The notes under the pieces were generated by a model. The model was not told the origin of the DNA. It was given only the letters and a program-made list of their open reading frames with translations, and did not search any database. A stretch of DNA of 64,000 bases from contig NZ_BPRE01000021.1 of the NCBI RefSeq assembly GCF_022179765.1, forward strand, positions 1-64,000, read 5' to 3'. Both the position numbers and the translations under genes were made by a program. The stretch is from Methylorubrum suomiense. GTDB lineage: Bacteria; Pseudomonadota; Alphaproteobacteria; Rhizobiales; Beijerinckiaceae. Shown here one piece after another: positions 36,275 to 45,737 of the stretch. How positions within the stretch are numbered: the first letter of the stretch is position 1; each line of letters starts with the position of its first letter.

Positions 36275-39200
36275 ATGGCCACGACGTCGATCACCGGCAC
36301 CCAGACCACCGCCGTCACCCTCAAGAACGGCAATGCCGGTACCGATGATGCGCTCGCGGTTGCGGCGGGCGCGACGCTGAAGACCAGCGCGACGGCCGTC
36401 CTGATGAATCTCACCGCCGCGCGGGCCGCCGACGGCATCGTCATCACCAATAACGGGCTCATCACCTCGACCGGTGACCGGACCCTCGACACCACCGGCA
36501 CCGTCGCCGGCTCGAAGATCACGCTCAACAACAACGGTTCGATCACGGCGAGCGGCGCGACCAAGGCCGACGTGTTCCGTGTCGCCGACGACATCGTCAA
36601 CGGCGCCATCACGGTCAACAATACCGGGACGATCCAGTCGACCGGCACGACCAACGACAGTCAAGCCCTGCGCTTCGGCAAGTCGTATTCGTCGACGATC
36701 GAGATCAACAACAGCGCCACCGGCAAGATCCTCACCGCGGGGGCGGATACGATCCGGGCCGGCAACAACGCCACCATCACCAATTACGGAACGATCGCGG
36801 CCTCCGCCGCTTCGGCGCCGACGGCGAAGCAACCCATTCACGCCATCGATATCTCGACGGCGCAGTCGGCGACGATCAAGAATTTCGGGACGATCACCGG
36901 CGCGCTGAGCGCACTGGGCTCGGATGTGGCGAACAACAGCCCGACGGGGGCCACGACGCCCGCCAACTACACGGTCACCAACGCCGTGGGGGCGACGATC
37001 ACCGGGCAGAGCGCCGGGGCCATCGTCTCAAGCGGCACGGCGACGGTCACGAATGCCGGCACGATCCAGGGGCTCGGCCTCTCGACACTGAGCGGCGGCG
37101 CGACGGTGAGCGCCTATGACGGCGACGGCATCGACACGGTCGGCCTCGCCACGATCACCAATTCCGGCACGATCCGGGGCGTTCAGTCGAAAGGTATTGG
37201 AACCTCGGGCCGCAAGAACTTCTCCGAAGGCCTCGATATCGGCGGTGGCAGCGTCGTCAATTCCGGCACCATCGAGGGCGGCGATTTCGGCATCACCGTC
37301 AACAACGTCAATAACGGCGACCAGACCCGGAGCGGCGCGGCGGCGCTCACCCTGACCAACCAGGCCGGGGGAAACATCGTCGGCGATAACGGCTACGCGA
37401 TCCGCTCCGAGAACAAGACCGCGACCGGCAGCCTCAAGGCGGCGCTCACCGATGACACGGTGATCAATTACGGCACGATCACCGGCAATGGCGGCGTCCC
37501 GGCCGGCACCGTCTACATGAACGGCACGACGACCACGAAGGACCCGAACACGGTCGGGCCCCTCAACGGCACGACCTACGGCACGGCGGATGCCGGCAAT
37601 GCCCGCTTCATCCTCGGCGACGGGGCCGCGATCCAGCTCGGCGAAGGCAACGACACCCTGACGAATTACGGCACGATCACCGGCAATTCCGGCCGCGCGA
37701 TCAGCCTCGAGGGCGGTGACGATACCCTCAACCTGTTCACCGGCCAGGCCATCAGCGGCACCATCGACGGCGGCGTCGGCACCGACACCCTCAATCTCGA
37801 CGCCGCTTCCGGTCAGGCGAACGGCACCCTGGCCAAGGTCGCGAATTTCGAAGCCCTCACTGTGAGGGGCGGCCAATGGACCCTTCTCGATGCGGAGAGC
37901 TACGCCAACGGCATCACCATCGCCTCCGGCGCGACGTTGACGCTCGGCGCCTCCGCCTCGCTCGGCGGTGCGATCGCCGATGCCGGCACGCTCATCGTCC
38001 AGACCGGCGGTGCGCTCACCCTGTCCGACGCCATCAGCGGCGCGGGCAGCCTGATTCTGAACGGCTCGGGCACGCTCACGCTCTCGGGTGCCAACAGCTT
38101 CACCGGCGGCCTCGCGCTCAATGCCGGCACCCTCGACGTCGCGGCGAGCGGCGCGGCGGGGACCGGCGCGATCACCTTCGGATCCGGCGCACAGGCGCTG
38201 GTCATCGAGCAGGCCGCCCTGGCGCAAACCGGCGGCACCTACGATTTCGCCAATCACCTCAAAGGATTCGGTCTCGGTGACACCGTGCGCTTGATCGGTG
38301 TCGGCAACGAGACCTCCGTCGCCTATGACGGGTCGAGCGGCACCCTCACCCTGACCGGAGAAGCCGGATCGGAAGCCGTCACGCTCCATGTCGAGGCGTC
38401 GCAGCCGCCGGCCGGCTATGCCTACGGCGTGACCGCCGACGGCGCGGGCGGCGCGATCCTGGCGCTCGACAAGATCGCCACCGTGCAGGACGTGACGGCG
38501 AACGCGGCCAAGGATGCCGTCAAGGCGGGAGACAGCTTCACCATCGGCCTCGCCTTCGACAAGGCGGTCACGGTGTCGGGAACGGCCCCGGTGCTGCACC
38601 TCAGCGACGGCGGCATCGCGACCCTGAGCCAGGATCTCTCGACCGCGACGAAGCTCGTCTTCGTCGCCACCGTCTCGGACGGCGAGAACGCCGCGGGGGT
38701 CCGGATCGTCGGGGTGGACAATGCCGGCAGCATCCAGGACGGCGCGCATGTCGCGGTCGATCTCGGCAACGCGCTGAGTCACGCGGCGGTCGGACCGACC
38801 ATCGATACCAGCGCCCCCGTCCTGTCGATCACGAGCGCGGGCGGGCTCACCAACCAGCCGGAACAGACCGTGGCCGGCACGGGCGAGGCAGGCCTCACGG
38901 TCGTCGTCTATGACGGCACGACCGAACTCGGCCGCACCGGCGCCGACAGCACCGGGCATTGGTCGCTCGACGTGACGCTCGCGAGCAATGCCGACCACGT
39001 GCTGCATGCCGCCGCGACCGATGCGGCCGGCAATATCGGTCAGAGCGGCTCCGTCACCTACACGCTCGACACGGTGGCCCCGACCGTCACCGTCATGGCC
39101 TTCTCGGGCCTTGTGAATGCTGCGAGCCAGACCGTCACCGGCACGGTCGACGTGAACGGCAAGGCCGACAGCATCGGCACCACCGTCACCATCCTCGATG

Positions 39201-42200
39201 GCACCGACGTGGTGGGAACCGGTATCGTCCAGAGCGATGGAACGTGGTCGGCGGGCATCACCCTCAGCGGCGACCGCTCCCACGCGCTGAAGGCCCTCAA
39301 CACCGATCTGGCCGGCAACACCGGCTACAGCGCGCCGTTCTCGGTCGCCCTCGACACCGCCGCGCCCGACACGGCGATCGGTGCGCACCCGGCCGCGATC
39401 ACCAACACGACCGACGCCGTCTTCGGCTTCACCGGGACTGACACCGCCGGCGGCTCTGGCGTCGGTGACTTCCTCGTGAGCCTCGATGGCGGGGCCTTCA
39501 CCTCGGCGTCGAGCGGCGCCGCCGCCTATCATGGACTGGCCGACGGCCAGCATACGCTGACCGTCAAGGCGGTCGATGCCGCCGGCAACGTCGATGCCAG
39601 CCCGGCCAGCTACACCTGGATCGTGGACACCGCGGCGCCCGATACGGCGATCACTGCCGGGCCTGCCGCGGTGACGAGTGGGACGAGCGCCCATCTCACC
39701 TATGCCGGGACCGACGAAGCCGGGGGAAGCGGTGTCGCCTCCTACCGCGTCAGCGTCGATGGCGGCGCCTCCACGACCACGACCGCCACGAGCCTCGATC
39801 TGACGGGCCTGACGGACGGGAGGCACAGCGTGCAGATCGCTGCGGTCGATGCGGCGGGCAATGTCGACGCGACGCCCGCGAGCGTCGGCTGGACGGTCGA
39901 CACCGTCGCCCCCGGCGTCGCGATCACGGCCAAGCCCGCCCTTCAGTCCAACGTCGCGGACGCCCATTTCGCCTTCGCGGGCTCCGACGGAGCCGGTTCC
40001 GGCGTTGTCTCCTACCTCACCAGCGTCGATGGCGGTGCCTTCACGACGAATACCGCTGGAAGCCTGGACCTGGCGGGTCTCGCGGAGGGACGGCACAGCT
40101 TCGCCGTCGAGGCCGTGGACGCGGCGGGCAATGTCACCGTGTCGGCGGCGACCTTCGCCTGGACCGTCGACACCACGCCGGCCGCACTCGCCTTCACCAG
40201 CACCGGCGGCACCGTTCATACCGGGCAGCAGGTGATCTCGGGAACGACCGATCTGTCGGAGGCGGGCCGGACCGTCACGATCGCGGAGGGCGGCACGGTG
40301 CTCGGCACCGCTACGGTTTCGTCCGAGGGACGCTGGGCGACGAGTGTCCTCCTGAACGGCGCGGGCACGCACAGCCTGACCGCGAGCGAGACCGACGCTG
40401 CCGGCAATCTCGCCACCACGGCGACCCCGCTGAGCTACGACCTCGATCCCACCAGCCCGACCTTCCTGAAGGGCAATCTGGTGCTCAGCATCTACGGAAA
40501 CGGCGACGGCAGCGGCGAGTACGACGACAACGCCGCGACTCCGATCGTGCTGCAGCAGGTCACGACATCGGGCACGTTCGTGAACCAGATCGTGCTGCCG
40601 CAGGCGACGATCGGCGCGAACTCCGTCATTTCCGGCGAGTACGGCTCCTCCTCCGAGGGCACGCTGCAACTCACGGGCGACGGTAAGGCGCTCCTGATCG
40701 CCGGCTACGGCATCAACGCCTACCAGTACAATGACGGCGGCGCGGCCGTGTACGGCGACGCGGCGCTGGCGCAGACCACCAGCCTCACCAACCAGACCAA
40801 GTTCGTGCCCGTGAGCCGCGTCATCGCGCAAATCGGCGCCAATGGTTCAGTCGATTCGAGCACCGTGCTGTTCAACGTCTTCGACGGCAACAACCCGCGC
40901 TCCGTCGCCTCACTCGACGGCTCGACCTATTACATTTCCGGCCAGGGCATTGCCGGCGATCTCACGCAGGGCGTGTTCGTGGCCCAGCACGGCGCCACGA
41001 CCGCCACGTCGATCGATCACTCGACCGACACCCGCACCGCCGTGATCTATGACGGCCAGCTCTACGTGTCCCGCGACAGCAAGCAGCCGAAGACCGGCAG
41101 CGTGACGGGCACGGCCAACATCTCGACCTATAACGGTTTGCCGACGGGTGAGACCAAGCCGATCGTCCTCAGCGGCCTCGATCGCTCGGTGACGCTGACG
41201 AATTTACAGACCAACACGATCAATCATGCCGGCGAGAAGGTCTATCTCGATCCCGAGAACTTCTTCTTCGCCAACAGCAAGACGCTCTACGTCGCCGATG
41301 GCGGCATCGCCAAGATCGGCGGCGTCGGCGATGGCGGCCTGCAGAAGTGGGTGATGAACGACGCGACCGGCAAGTGGGAGCTGCAATACACGCTCTCGAC
41401 CGGTCTCGGCATCGTCCAGCCGGGAGCCGCCGCCGGCACGACCGGCCTGATCGGTCTGACCGGAAAGGTCGTCGGCGACACGGTGCAGCTCTACGCGACG
41501 AACCAGACCGTCGGCGACATCGACCAGAAATATCTGTTCGGCATCACCGATCACCTCAGCGACACGAGCGGCGCGGGCAAGAGCTTCGCCACTCTGGTGA
41601 CCGCGGCACCCGGGACCAACATCCGCGGCGTGTCGTTCGCCCCCTCGACCGACGCGCCGACGGTCGCCATCGACAACAAGGGCGGGCTGACCAATGCGCC
41701 GACCTTCACCCTGAGCGGCACGGTCGATCTCGCCGATGCCGGCACGACGGTGATCGTGAAGGACGGCGCGGCCGTCCTCGGCACCGCCCTGGTCGGGCTC
41801 GACGGGAAGTGGTCGACCTCCGTCACCCTGAGCGGCGATGGTCTGCACGGGCTCGTCGCCTCCGATACCGATGGCTACGGGCAGACCGGATCGGCGAGCG
41901 TCTCCGTGACCCTGGATACGGTCGCGCCCACCATCGCCGTCACCTCGGCCGGCGGCCTCGTCCGGACGGCCGGTCAGATCCTCAAGGGCACCGGCGAGGT
42001 CGGGACGTCGGTGACGATCCGCGAGGGCACGCAGGTGCTCGCGACCGTTCAGGTCGCCTCGGATGGCACCTGGAGCACGAGCGTCGCTCTCGCCGGCGAA
42101 GGCCAGCACACGCTGATCGCGACGGATACCGATGCGGCCGGCAATGTCGGCACGGCCGCATCGCTCCTCTACACCCTCGACACCGTGGCACCGAATGCGC

Positions 42201-44086
42201 CGAGCCTCGTCCTCACCACCCCGGACGGGGGGGCGGGCCTGCCGAACCCGGTCCTGACGGGCACCGCCGAACCCGGTGCGACCGTGTTCCTCTATGACGG
42301 CAAAGTCCTTCTCGGGACGGCGAGCGCGGATCCGGCGAGTGGCGCCTTCGCCTTCGCGACCCTCCCGGCGATGGCGGCTGGCACGCACCGGCTGACAGCG
42401 CAGGCCCAGGACGCGGCGGGCAATCTCGGTATTGCTTCCGCAGCCCAAATTCTGTCGGTCGCCGGAGACGGTACGGTGACGATCACACAGGTGCGCGCCG
42501 ACAAGTCGAAGGACGTGTACCTGACGAATGTCACCGGCAAGAGCTACGTCGCCGAACACGACACCATCGACAGTCGTGGCGTCACCACCGACATCGTGCG
42601 CACCCACGCCGACAAGTCGCTCGACTACACCTATCACCTCGACACCACGACGGGCATGAAGACGGTCGACACCTACGACGCGGCCGGTCGCCTGAAGACC
42701 GATCTCGTCACCCGGGCCGACGGCAGCACCGATCTCAAGACCTATGCGGGCGACGGTCGGACGCTCGTCAGCGAGGTGATCAAGTTCGCCCAGGGCCCCG
42801 GTCAGACGGAACTGTCGGACACGTTCCAGTACAGCAACGGGATCCTCGTCAGCGAAACCCAGGTCCATGCCGACAAGTCCCGGGACGTGTACCTGACGAA
42901 CGTGACCGGCAAGAGCTACGTTGCCGAACACGACACATTCAACGGTCGGGGCGTCAACACCGACATCGTCCGCAGCCATGCCGACGGGTCGCTCGACTAC
43001 AGCTATCACCTCGACACCACGACAGGCGTGAAGACGGCCGACACCTACGACGCGGCCGGTCGCTTGAAGACCGATCTCGTCACCCGGGCCGATGGCTCCA
43101 CCGATCTCAAGACCTATGCGGGCGACGGCCGGACGCTCGTCAGCGAGGCGATCAAGTTCGCCCAAGGTCCGGGCCAGACGGAGCTGTCGGACACGTTCCA
43201 GTACAGCAACGGGATCCTCGTCAGCGAAACCCAGGTCCATGCCGACAAGTCGAAGGACGTGTATCTGATGAACGTGACCGGCAAGAGCTACGTCGCCGAA
43301 CACGACACCATCGACAGTCGTGGCGTCACCACCGACATCGTCCGCACTCATGCCGACAAGTCGCTCGACTACACCTATCACCTCGACACCACGACGGGCG
43401 TGAAGACGGCCGACACCTACGACGCGGCCGGTCGCTTGAAGACCGATCTCGTCACCCGGGCCGATGGCTCCACCGATCTCAAGACCTATGCGGGCGACGG
43501 TCGGACGCTCGTCAGCGAGGCGATCAAGTTCGCCCAGGGCCCCGGTCAGACGGAACTGTCTGACACGTTCCAGTACAGCAACGGGACGCTCGTCAAAGAG
43601 ACGCAGGTCCATGCCGACAAGTCGAAGGACGTGTTCGACTTCAACGTCACCGGCAAAAATTATGTCGCCGATCACTATTTCTACACAGCGGACGGCAAGC
43701 TGGCGACGACCGACCTGACCTATGCCGACGGGTCCCACGCCCAGACGGCGTCCCAGGCGGGCCAGACGCTGGTCTCGCATGCGAACGTCACCGACACGCT
43801 CAAGAGCTTCGGCGGCGACACGTTCGTCTTCGGTCAAGGCTTCGGCAAGGATGTTGTCGTCGGTTTCCGGGCAGGATCGTCGGCAGGGCACGATGTCCTC
43901 GTGCTCGACACGGCGCAGGCGGCGAGCTTCCAGGATATGCAGGCCAACCACATGATCACGGCGTCCGGTCGTGACACGCTGATCACGCTTTCGAGCACCG
44001 ACACGATCCTCCTCAAGAATATGGCACCCTCGGCTCTCATTGCCGACGATGTCCAGTTCCAGGATCACGGCCTGTTCCACGCCTGA
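36275..44086 (+). CDS. Giant modular secreted/surface protein (adhesin-like, probable type I secretion substrate)
   Basis: 2603 residues without an N-terminal signal peptide. Modules in order: about 1-510, beta-helix-like repeats built on NxGTI steps; 590-735, an autotransporter-associated strand repeat (GTLTLSGANSFTGGLALNAG); 737-845, a calcium-dependent-adhesin-like strand domain; 845-1390, six Ig-like repeats with DAAGN signatures; 1393-1793, a unique region of propeller-like character (GNGDGSGEYDDNAATP). Then 1793-2070, three more Ig-like repeats; 2075-2447, three 124-residue tandem repeats plus a partial fourth; 2506-2603, a C-terminal block (DTFVFGQGFGKDVVVGF) like that of RTX/type I secreted proteins. 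Likely exported in one step and involved in attachment; secretion by the exporter at 53 kb is not implied. Confidence 0.85.
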   Translation: MATTSITGTQTTAVTLKNGNAGTDDALAVAAGATLKTSATAVLMNLTAARAADGIVITNNGLITSTGDRTLDTTGTVAGSKITLNNNGSITASGATKADVFRVADDIVNGAITVNNTGTIQSTGTTNDSQALRFGKSYSSTIEINNSATGKILTAGADTIRAGNNATITNYGTIAASAASAPTAKQPIHAIDISTAQSATIKNFGTITGALSALGSDVANNSPTGATTPANYTVTNAVGATITGQSAGAIVSSGTATVTNAGTIQGLGLSTLSGGATVSAYDGDGIDTVGLATITNSGTIRGVQSKGIGTSGRKNFSEGLDIGGGSVVNSGTIEGGDFGITVNNVNNGDQTRSGAAALTLTNQAGGNIVGDNGYAIRSENKTATGSLKAALTDDTVINYGTITGNGGVPAGTVYMNGTTTTKDPNTVGPLNGTTYGTADAGNARFILGDGAAIQLGEGNDTLTNYGTITGNSGRAISLEGGDDTLNLFTGQAISGTIDGGVGTDTLNLDAASGQANGTLAKVANFEALTVRGGQWTLLDAESYANGITIASGATLTLGASASLGGAIADAGTLIVQTGGALTLSDAISGAGSLILNGSGTLTLSGANSFTGGLALNAGTLDVAASGAAGTGAITFGSGAQALVIEQAALAQTGGTYDFANHLKGFGLGDTVRLIGVGNETSVAYDGSSGTLTLTGEAGSEAVTLHVEASQPPAGYAYGVTADGAGGAILALDKIATVQDVTANAAKDAVKAGDSFTIGLAFDKAVTVSGTAPVLHLSDGGIATLSQDLSTATKLVFVATVSDGENAAGVRIVGVDNAGSIQDGAHVAVDLGNALSHAAVGPTIDTSAPVLSITSAGGLTNQPEQTVAGTGEAGLTVVVYDGTTELGRTGADSTGHWSLDVTLASNADHVLHAAATDAAGNIGQSGSVTYTLDTVAPTVTVMAFSGLVNAASQTVTGTVDVNGKADSIGTTVTILDGTDVVGTGIVQSDGTWSAGITLSGDRSHALKALNTDLAGNTGYSAPFSVALDTAAPDTAIGAHPAAITNTTDAVFGFTGTDTAGGSGVGDFLVSLDGGAFTSASSGAAAYHGLADGQHTLTVKAVDAAGNVDASPASYTWIVDTAAPDTAITAGPAAVTSGTSAHLTYAGTDEAGGSGVASYRVSVDGGASTTTTATSLDLTGLTDGRHSVQIAAVDAAGNVDATPASVGWTVDTVAPGVAITAKPALQSNVADAHFAFAGSDGAGSGVVSYLTSVDGGAFTTNTAGSLDLAGLAEGRHSFAVEAVDAAGNVTVSAATFAWTVDTTPAALAFTSTGGTVHTGQQVISGTTDLSEAGRTVTIAEGGTVLGTATVSSEGRWATSVLLNGAGTHSLTASETDAAGNLATTATPLSYDLDPTSPTFLKGNLVLSIYGNGDGSGEYDDNAATPIVLQQVTTSGTFVNQIVLPQATIGANSVISGEYGSSSEGTLQLTGDGKALLIAGYGINAYQYNDGGAAVYGDAALAQTTSLTNQTKFVPVSRVIAQIGANGSVDSSTVLFNVFDGNNPRSVASLDGSTYYISGQGIAGDLTQGVFVAQHGATTATSIDHSTDTRTAVIYDGQLYVSRDSKQPKTGSVTGTANISTYNGLPTGETKPIVLSGLDRSVTLTNLQTNTINHAGEKVYLDPENFFFANSKTLYVADGGIAKIGGVGDGGLQKWVMNDATGKWELQYTLSTGLGIVQPGAAAGTTGLIGLTGKVVGDTVQLYATNQTVGDIDQKYLFGITDHLSDTSGAGKSFATLVTAAPGTNIRGVSFAPSTDAPTVAIDNKGGLTNAPTFTLSGTVDLADAGTTVIVKDGAAVLGTALVGLDGKWSTSVTLSGDGLHGLVASDTDGYGQTGSASVSVTLDTVAPTIAVTSAGGLVRTAGQILKGTGEVGTSVTIREGTQVLATVQVASDGTWSTSVALAGEGQHTLIATDTDAAGNVGTAASLLYTLDTVAPNAPSLVLTTPDGGAGLPNPVLTGTAEPGATVFLYDGKVLLGTASADPASGAFAFATLPAMAAGTHRLTAQAQDAAGNLGIASAAQILSVAGDGTVTITQVRADKSKDVYLTNVTGKSYVAEHDTIDSRGVTTDIVRTHADKSLDYTYHLDTTTGMKTVDTYDAAGRLKTDLVTRADGSTDLKTYAGDGRTLVSEVIKFAQGPGQTELSDTFQYSNGILVSETQVHADKSRDVYLTNVTGKSYVAEHDTFNGRGVNTDIVRSHADGSLDYSYHLDTTTGVKTADTYDAAGRLKTDLVTRADGSTDLKTYAGDGRTLVSEAIKFAQGPGQTELSDTFQYSNGILVSETQVHADKSKDVYLMNVTGKSYVAEHDTIDSRGVTTDIVRTHADKSLDYTYHLDTTTGVKTADTYDAAGRLKTDLVTRADGSTDLKTYAGDGRTLVSEAIKFAQGPGQTELSDTFQYSNGTLVKETQVHADKSKDVFDFNVTGKNYVADHYFYTADGKLATTDLTYADGSHAQTASQAGQTLVSHANVTDTLKSFGGDTFVFGQGFGKDVVVGFRAGSSAGHDVLVLDTAQAASFQDMQANHMITASGRDTLITLSSTDTILLKNMAPSALIADDVQFQDHGLFHA
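42497..43612 (+). repeat. Three tandem 372-bp repeats inside the giant protein gene
   Basis: Units begin at 42497, 42869 and 43241 (each GCCGACAAGTC), exactly 372 bp apart, with a fourth partial start at 43613. Each codes for 124 residues, running from ADKSKDVYL through the YDAAGRLKTDLVTRADGSTD block to FQYSNGILVSETQVH. DNA identity between units is very high by eye, suggesting recent expansion or gene conversion. Confidence 0.92.
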
Positions 44087-44341
44087 GCCGTGATCGCGTC
44101 GGCTGACGAGAAGGCGCAACGCAGCGCGGCATGTCGGCCTCTACGGCACGACTTGCCGCGCATCCGGTCTCACCCGCCGCCATGGTCCATCGGAAGCAGC
44201 AGCTTGCCCGGATTCTTCCTGCTTCCGGAAACACGGCTTTCGCGCGATATGCTCACATCCGGAGCCGGGCGCCATGGCCGGCGATGAGCCGTGGAAGGCC
44301 ATCTCCAGCCAGGGTCGTAGCGAGATTCGCGCGATGGGAGA

Positions 44342-44794
44342 TCAGCCAGCCGGCGGGACGAGAACGTATTTCCCCACGAAGGGGTCGCTCTGGCTGTTCA
44401 CACCGGTGCAACCATAGGGCCGCTCACTGGCCGCCATGGTCCGGAATTTGAGCGTCGCCTTCCCGTTCAGCTTGATCGTGTAGCCCTTCTCGCTCGCGGA
44501 ATGGCCCTGGTCGCCGTCCACATGCTGCACGAGACCGTTCTCGAACTGGCCGTCGATGGTCAAGGTGACGGGCTGGTCGGCATGATTGACGACGCGCAAC
44601 TCGGCATTCGTGTCGGCCGGCAGGCGCAGTTCGGCCGGTGCGCAGGCGATCTTGCCGTCCTTCTTCTCGATGGTCAGCTCCATGACCGGCTGCCCGCTCG
44701 ATGCGGGTGGCGGCAAGGGTTTGCCCTGAGCCAAAGCCATGGTGGTCGAGAGGACGAGGCACAACGTGCCCAGCGTCCATTCCGCATGTCGCAT
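44342..44794 (-). CDS. Secreted cupredoxin-like/small beta protein
   Basis: 150 residues. A signal peptide at about 1-22 (LGTLCLVLSTTMALAQ). The mature domain looks like a beta-sandwich of the cupredoxin type (AELRLPADTNAELRVVNHADQPVTLTIDG and the C-terminal YGCTGVNSQSDPFVGKYVLV), with Cys in IACAP and YGCTG. A full copper site is not evident, so copper binding is only possible. AGGAG precedes the ATG by nine bases. Confidence 0.6.
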   Translation of the reverse strand: MRHAEWTLGTLCLVLSTTMALAQGKPLPPPASSGQPVMELTIEKKDGKIACAPAELRLPADTNAELRVVNHADQPVTLTIDGQFENGLVQHVDGDQGHSASEKGYTIKLNGKATLKFRTMAASERPYGCTGVNSQSDPFVGKYVLVPPAG

Positions 44795-44907
44795 GTGATC
44801 GGTCTCCTATCGGTCCGTCGGGGAAGACCGAGGCCGGGTCACACGTTCCGGAGCGCGACGCCGTACCACGTCCGCGAAGCGTGAGCGGTGACGCGCGGAC
44901 AAGCGTG

Positions 44908-45093
44908 TCAGTCGCCGCCGCGGCGTGAGCCGAGGGCGAGGAAGGCGAGCGATCCACCGGCAATCAGCCCCACGAAAAAACCGGCGCCGAAATCGCTGTC
45001 ATCCTCGTGCGTGCCGAGCCACAGGCTGCCCGCGACCAGTGATAGGACGAGCGTGACGAGCGCAGGATCGATCAATCGGCGGAGGCGATGCAT
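44908..45093 (-). CDS. Small two-span membrane protein
   Basis: 61 residues with two hydrophobic segments (PALVTLVLSLVAGSLWLG and GAGFFVGLIAGGSLAFLALG) joined by an acidic loop (THEDDSDF), and a basic C-terminal end. GGGGAGGG stands just before the ATG. No family recognised. Confidence 0.6.
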   Translation of the reverse strand: MHRLRRLIDPALVTLVLSLVAGSLWLGTHEDDSDFGAGFFVGLIAGGSLAFLALGSRRGGD

Positions 45094-45737
45094 CGCCCTC
45101 CCCTACCACAGGCGAGAGCGGAGGGGTCGTTCACCCATTGATGGCGCCGAGACGGCGCGTACCGAAGGTCGAGGGGGGACGGCGAAGTTGCCATTCCTGG
45201 AGGGCTTCATCGACGTCTGTCACCCGGCCCGCCGCGCCACGACGCCCATCAAGGAGGGCCCGAACTTGATCGGTGACCGCTCGGATTGGTCATCCCCCGG
45301 TGCGGGGCGATGCGGCATCGCCCAGTTCTTCCGGGCCATGGCGATCGGCGACCGGCCGCATGGATTCACCAACCGATCGGTCCATTGCGTATCGGGCCCG
45401 ACAACGTAGGCCTTTTTGGTCGTTTGTTTTGCCGATTTTACCCGAGTGATTTTCCTAAATTGCCGAATACTTTGCACTTTGTACCAACAGCTGTTGCTGC
45501 CATGCCACTGAATCGTTGAATATGGGCAAAAAATAATACTTCTTGTCGACCGCCAGGCAAAACGGATTGTCATAACCGGGCGCTCCCAGCATGCTCATGC
45601 CTCGACCGAAGGCAGTATCGGAAAAGCAGCACGATTGTTGCTAATATTATGTTTCGATTACTGCCAAATGGCTCGCTCAAGCTTAAAATAAACGCTGTGC
45701 TATCTGAATTATAGCCAGCTGAGAATGGGAGAAGGCC
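45094..45737. other. Long intergenic region before first Hint gene
   Basis: About 640 bp. The half nearer the Hint gene (45400-45737) is clearly AT-rich. Short frames exist, but none has family features. The end of one minus-strand frame resembles a cytochrome c segment by chance only. GGGAGAAGG lies before the GTG start at 45738. Confidence 0.45.

Noticed and set aside
37028..40831. A 1267-codon open frame on the minus strand within the giant protein gene
   Set aside because: It is antisense to a gene with clear Ig-like domains and repeats; its composition (Gly/Arg/Asp/Val runs) is what high-GC codon bias creates in the opposite frame, and no domain is recognisable.
41204..44119. A 971-codon open frame on the minus strand over the tandem repeats
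   Set aside because: The same antisense artefact; the repeats are simply mirrored and no family is seen.
45220..45420. Minus-strand frame ending in a cytochrome c-like phrase (FGPSLMGVVARRAG)
   Set aside because: There is no haem-binding CxxCH and no Met ligand region; the resemblance is a few residues only.
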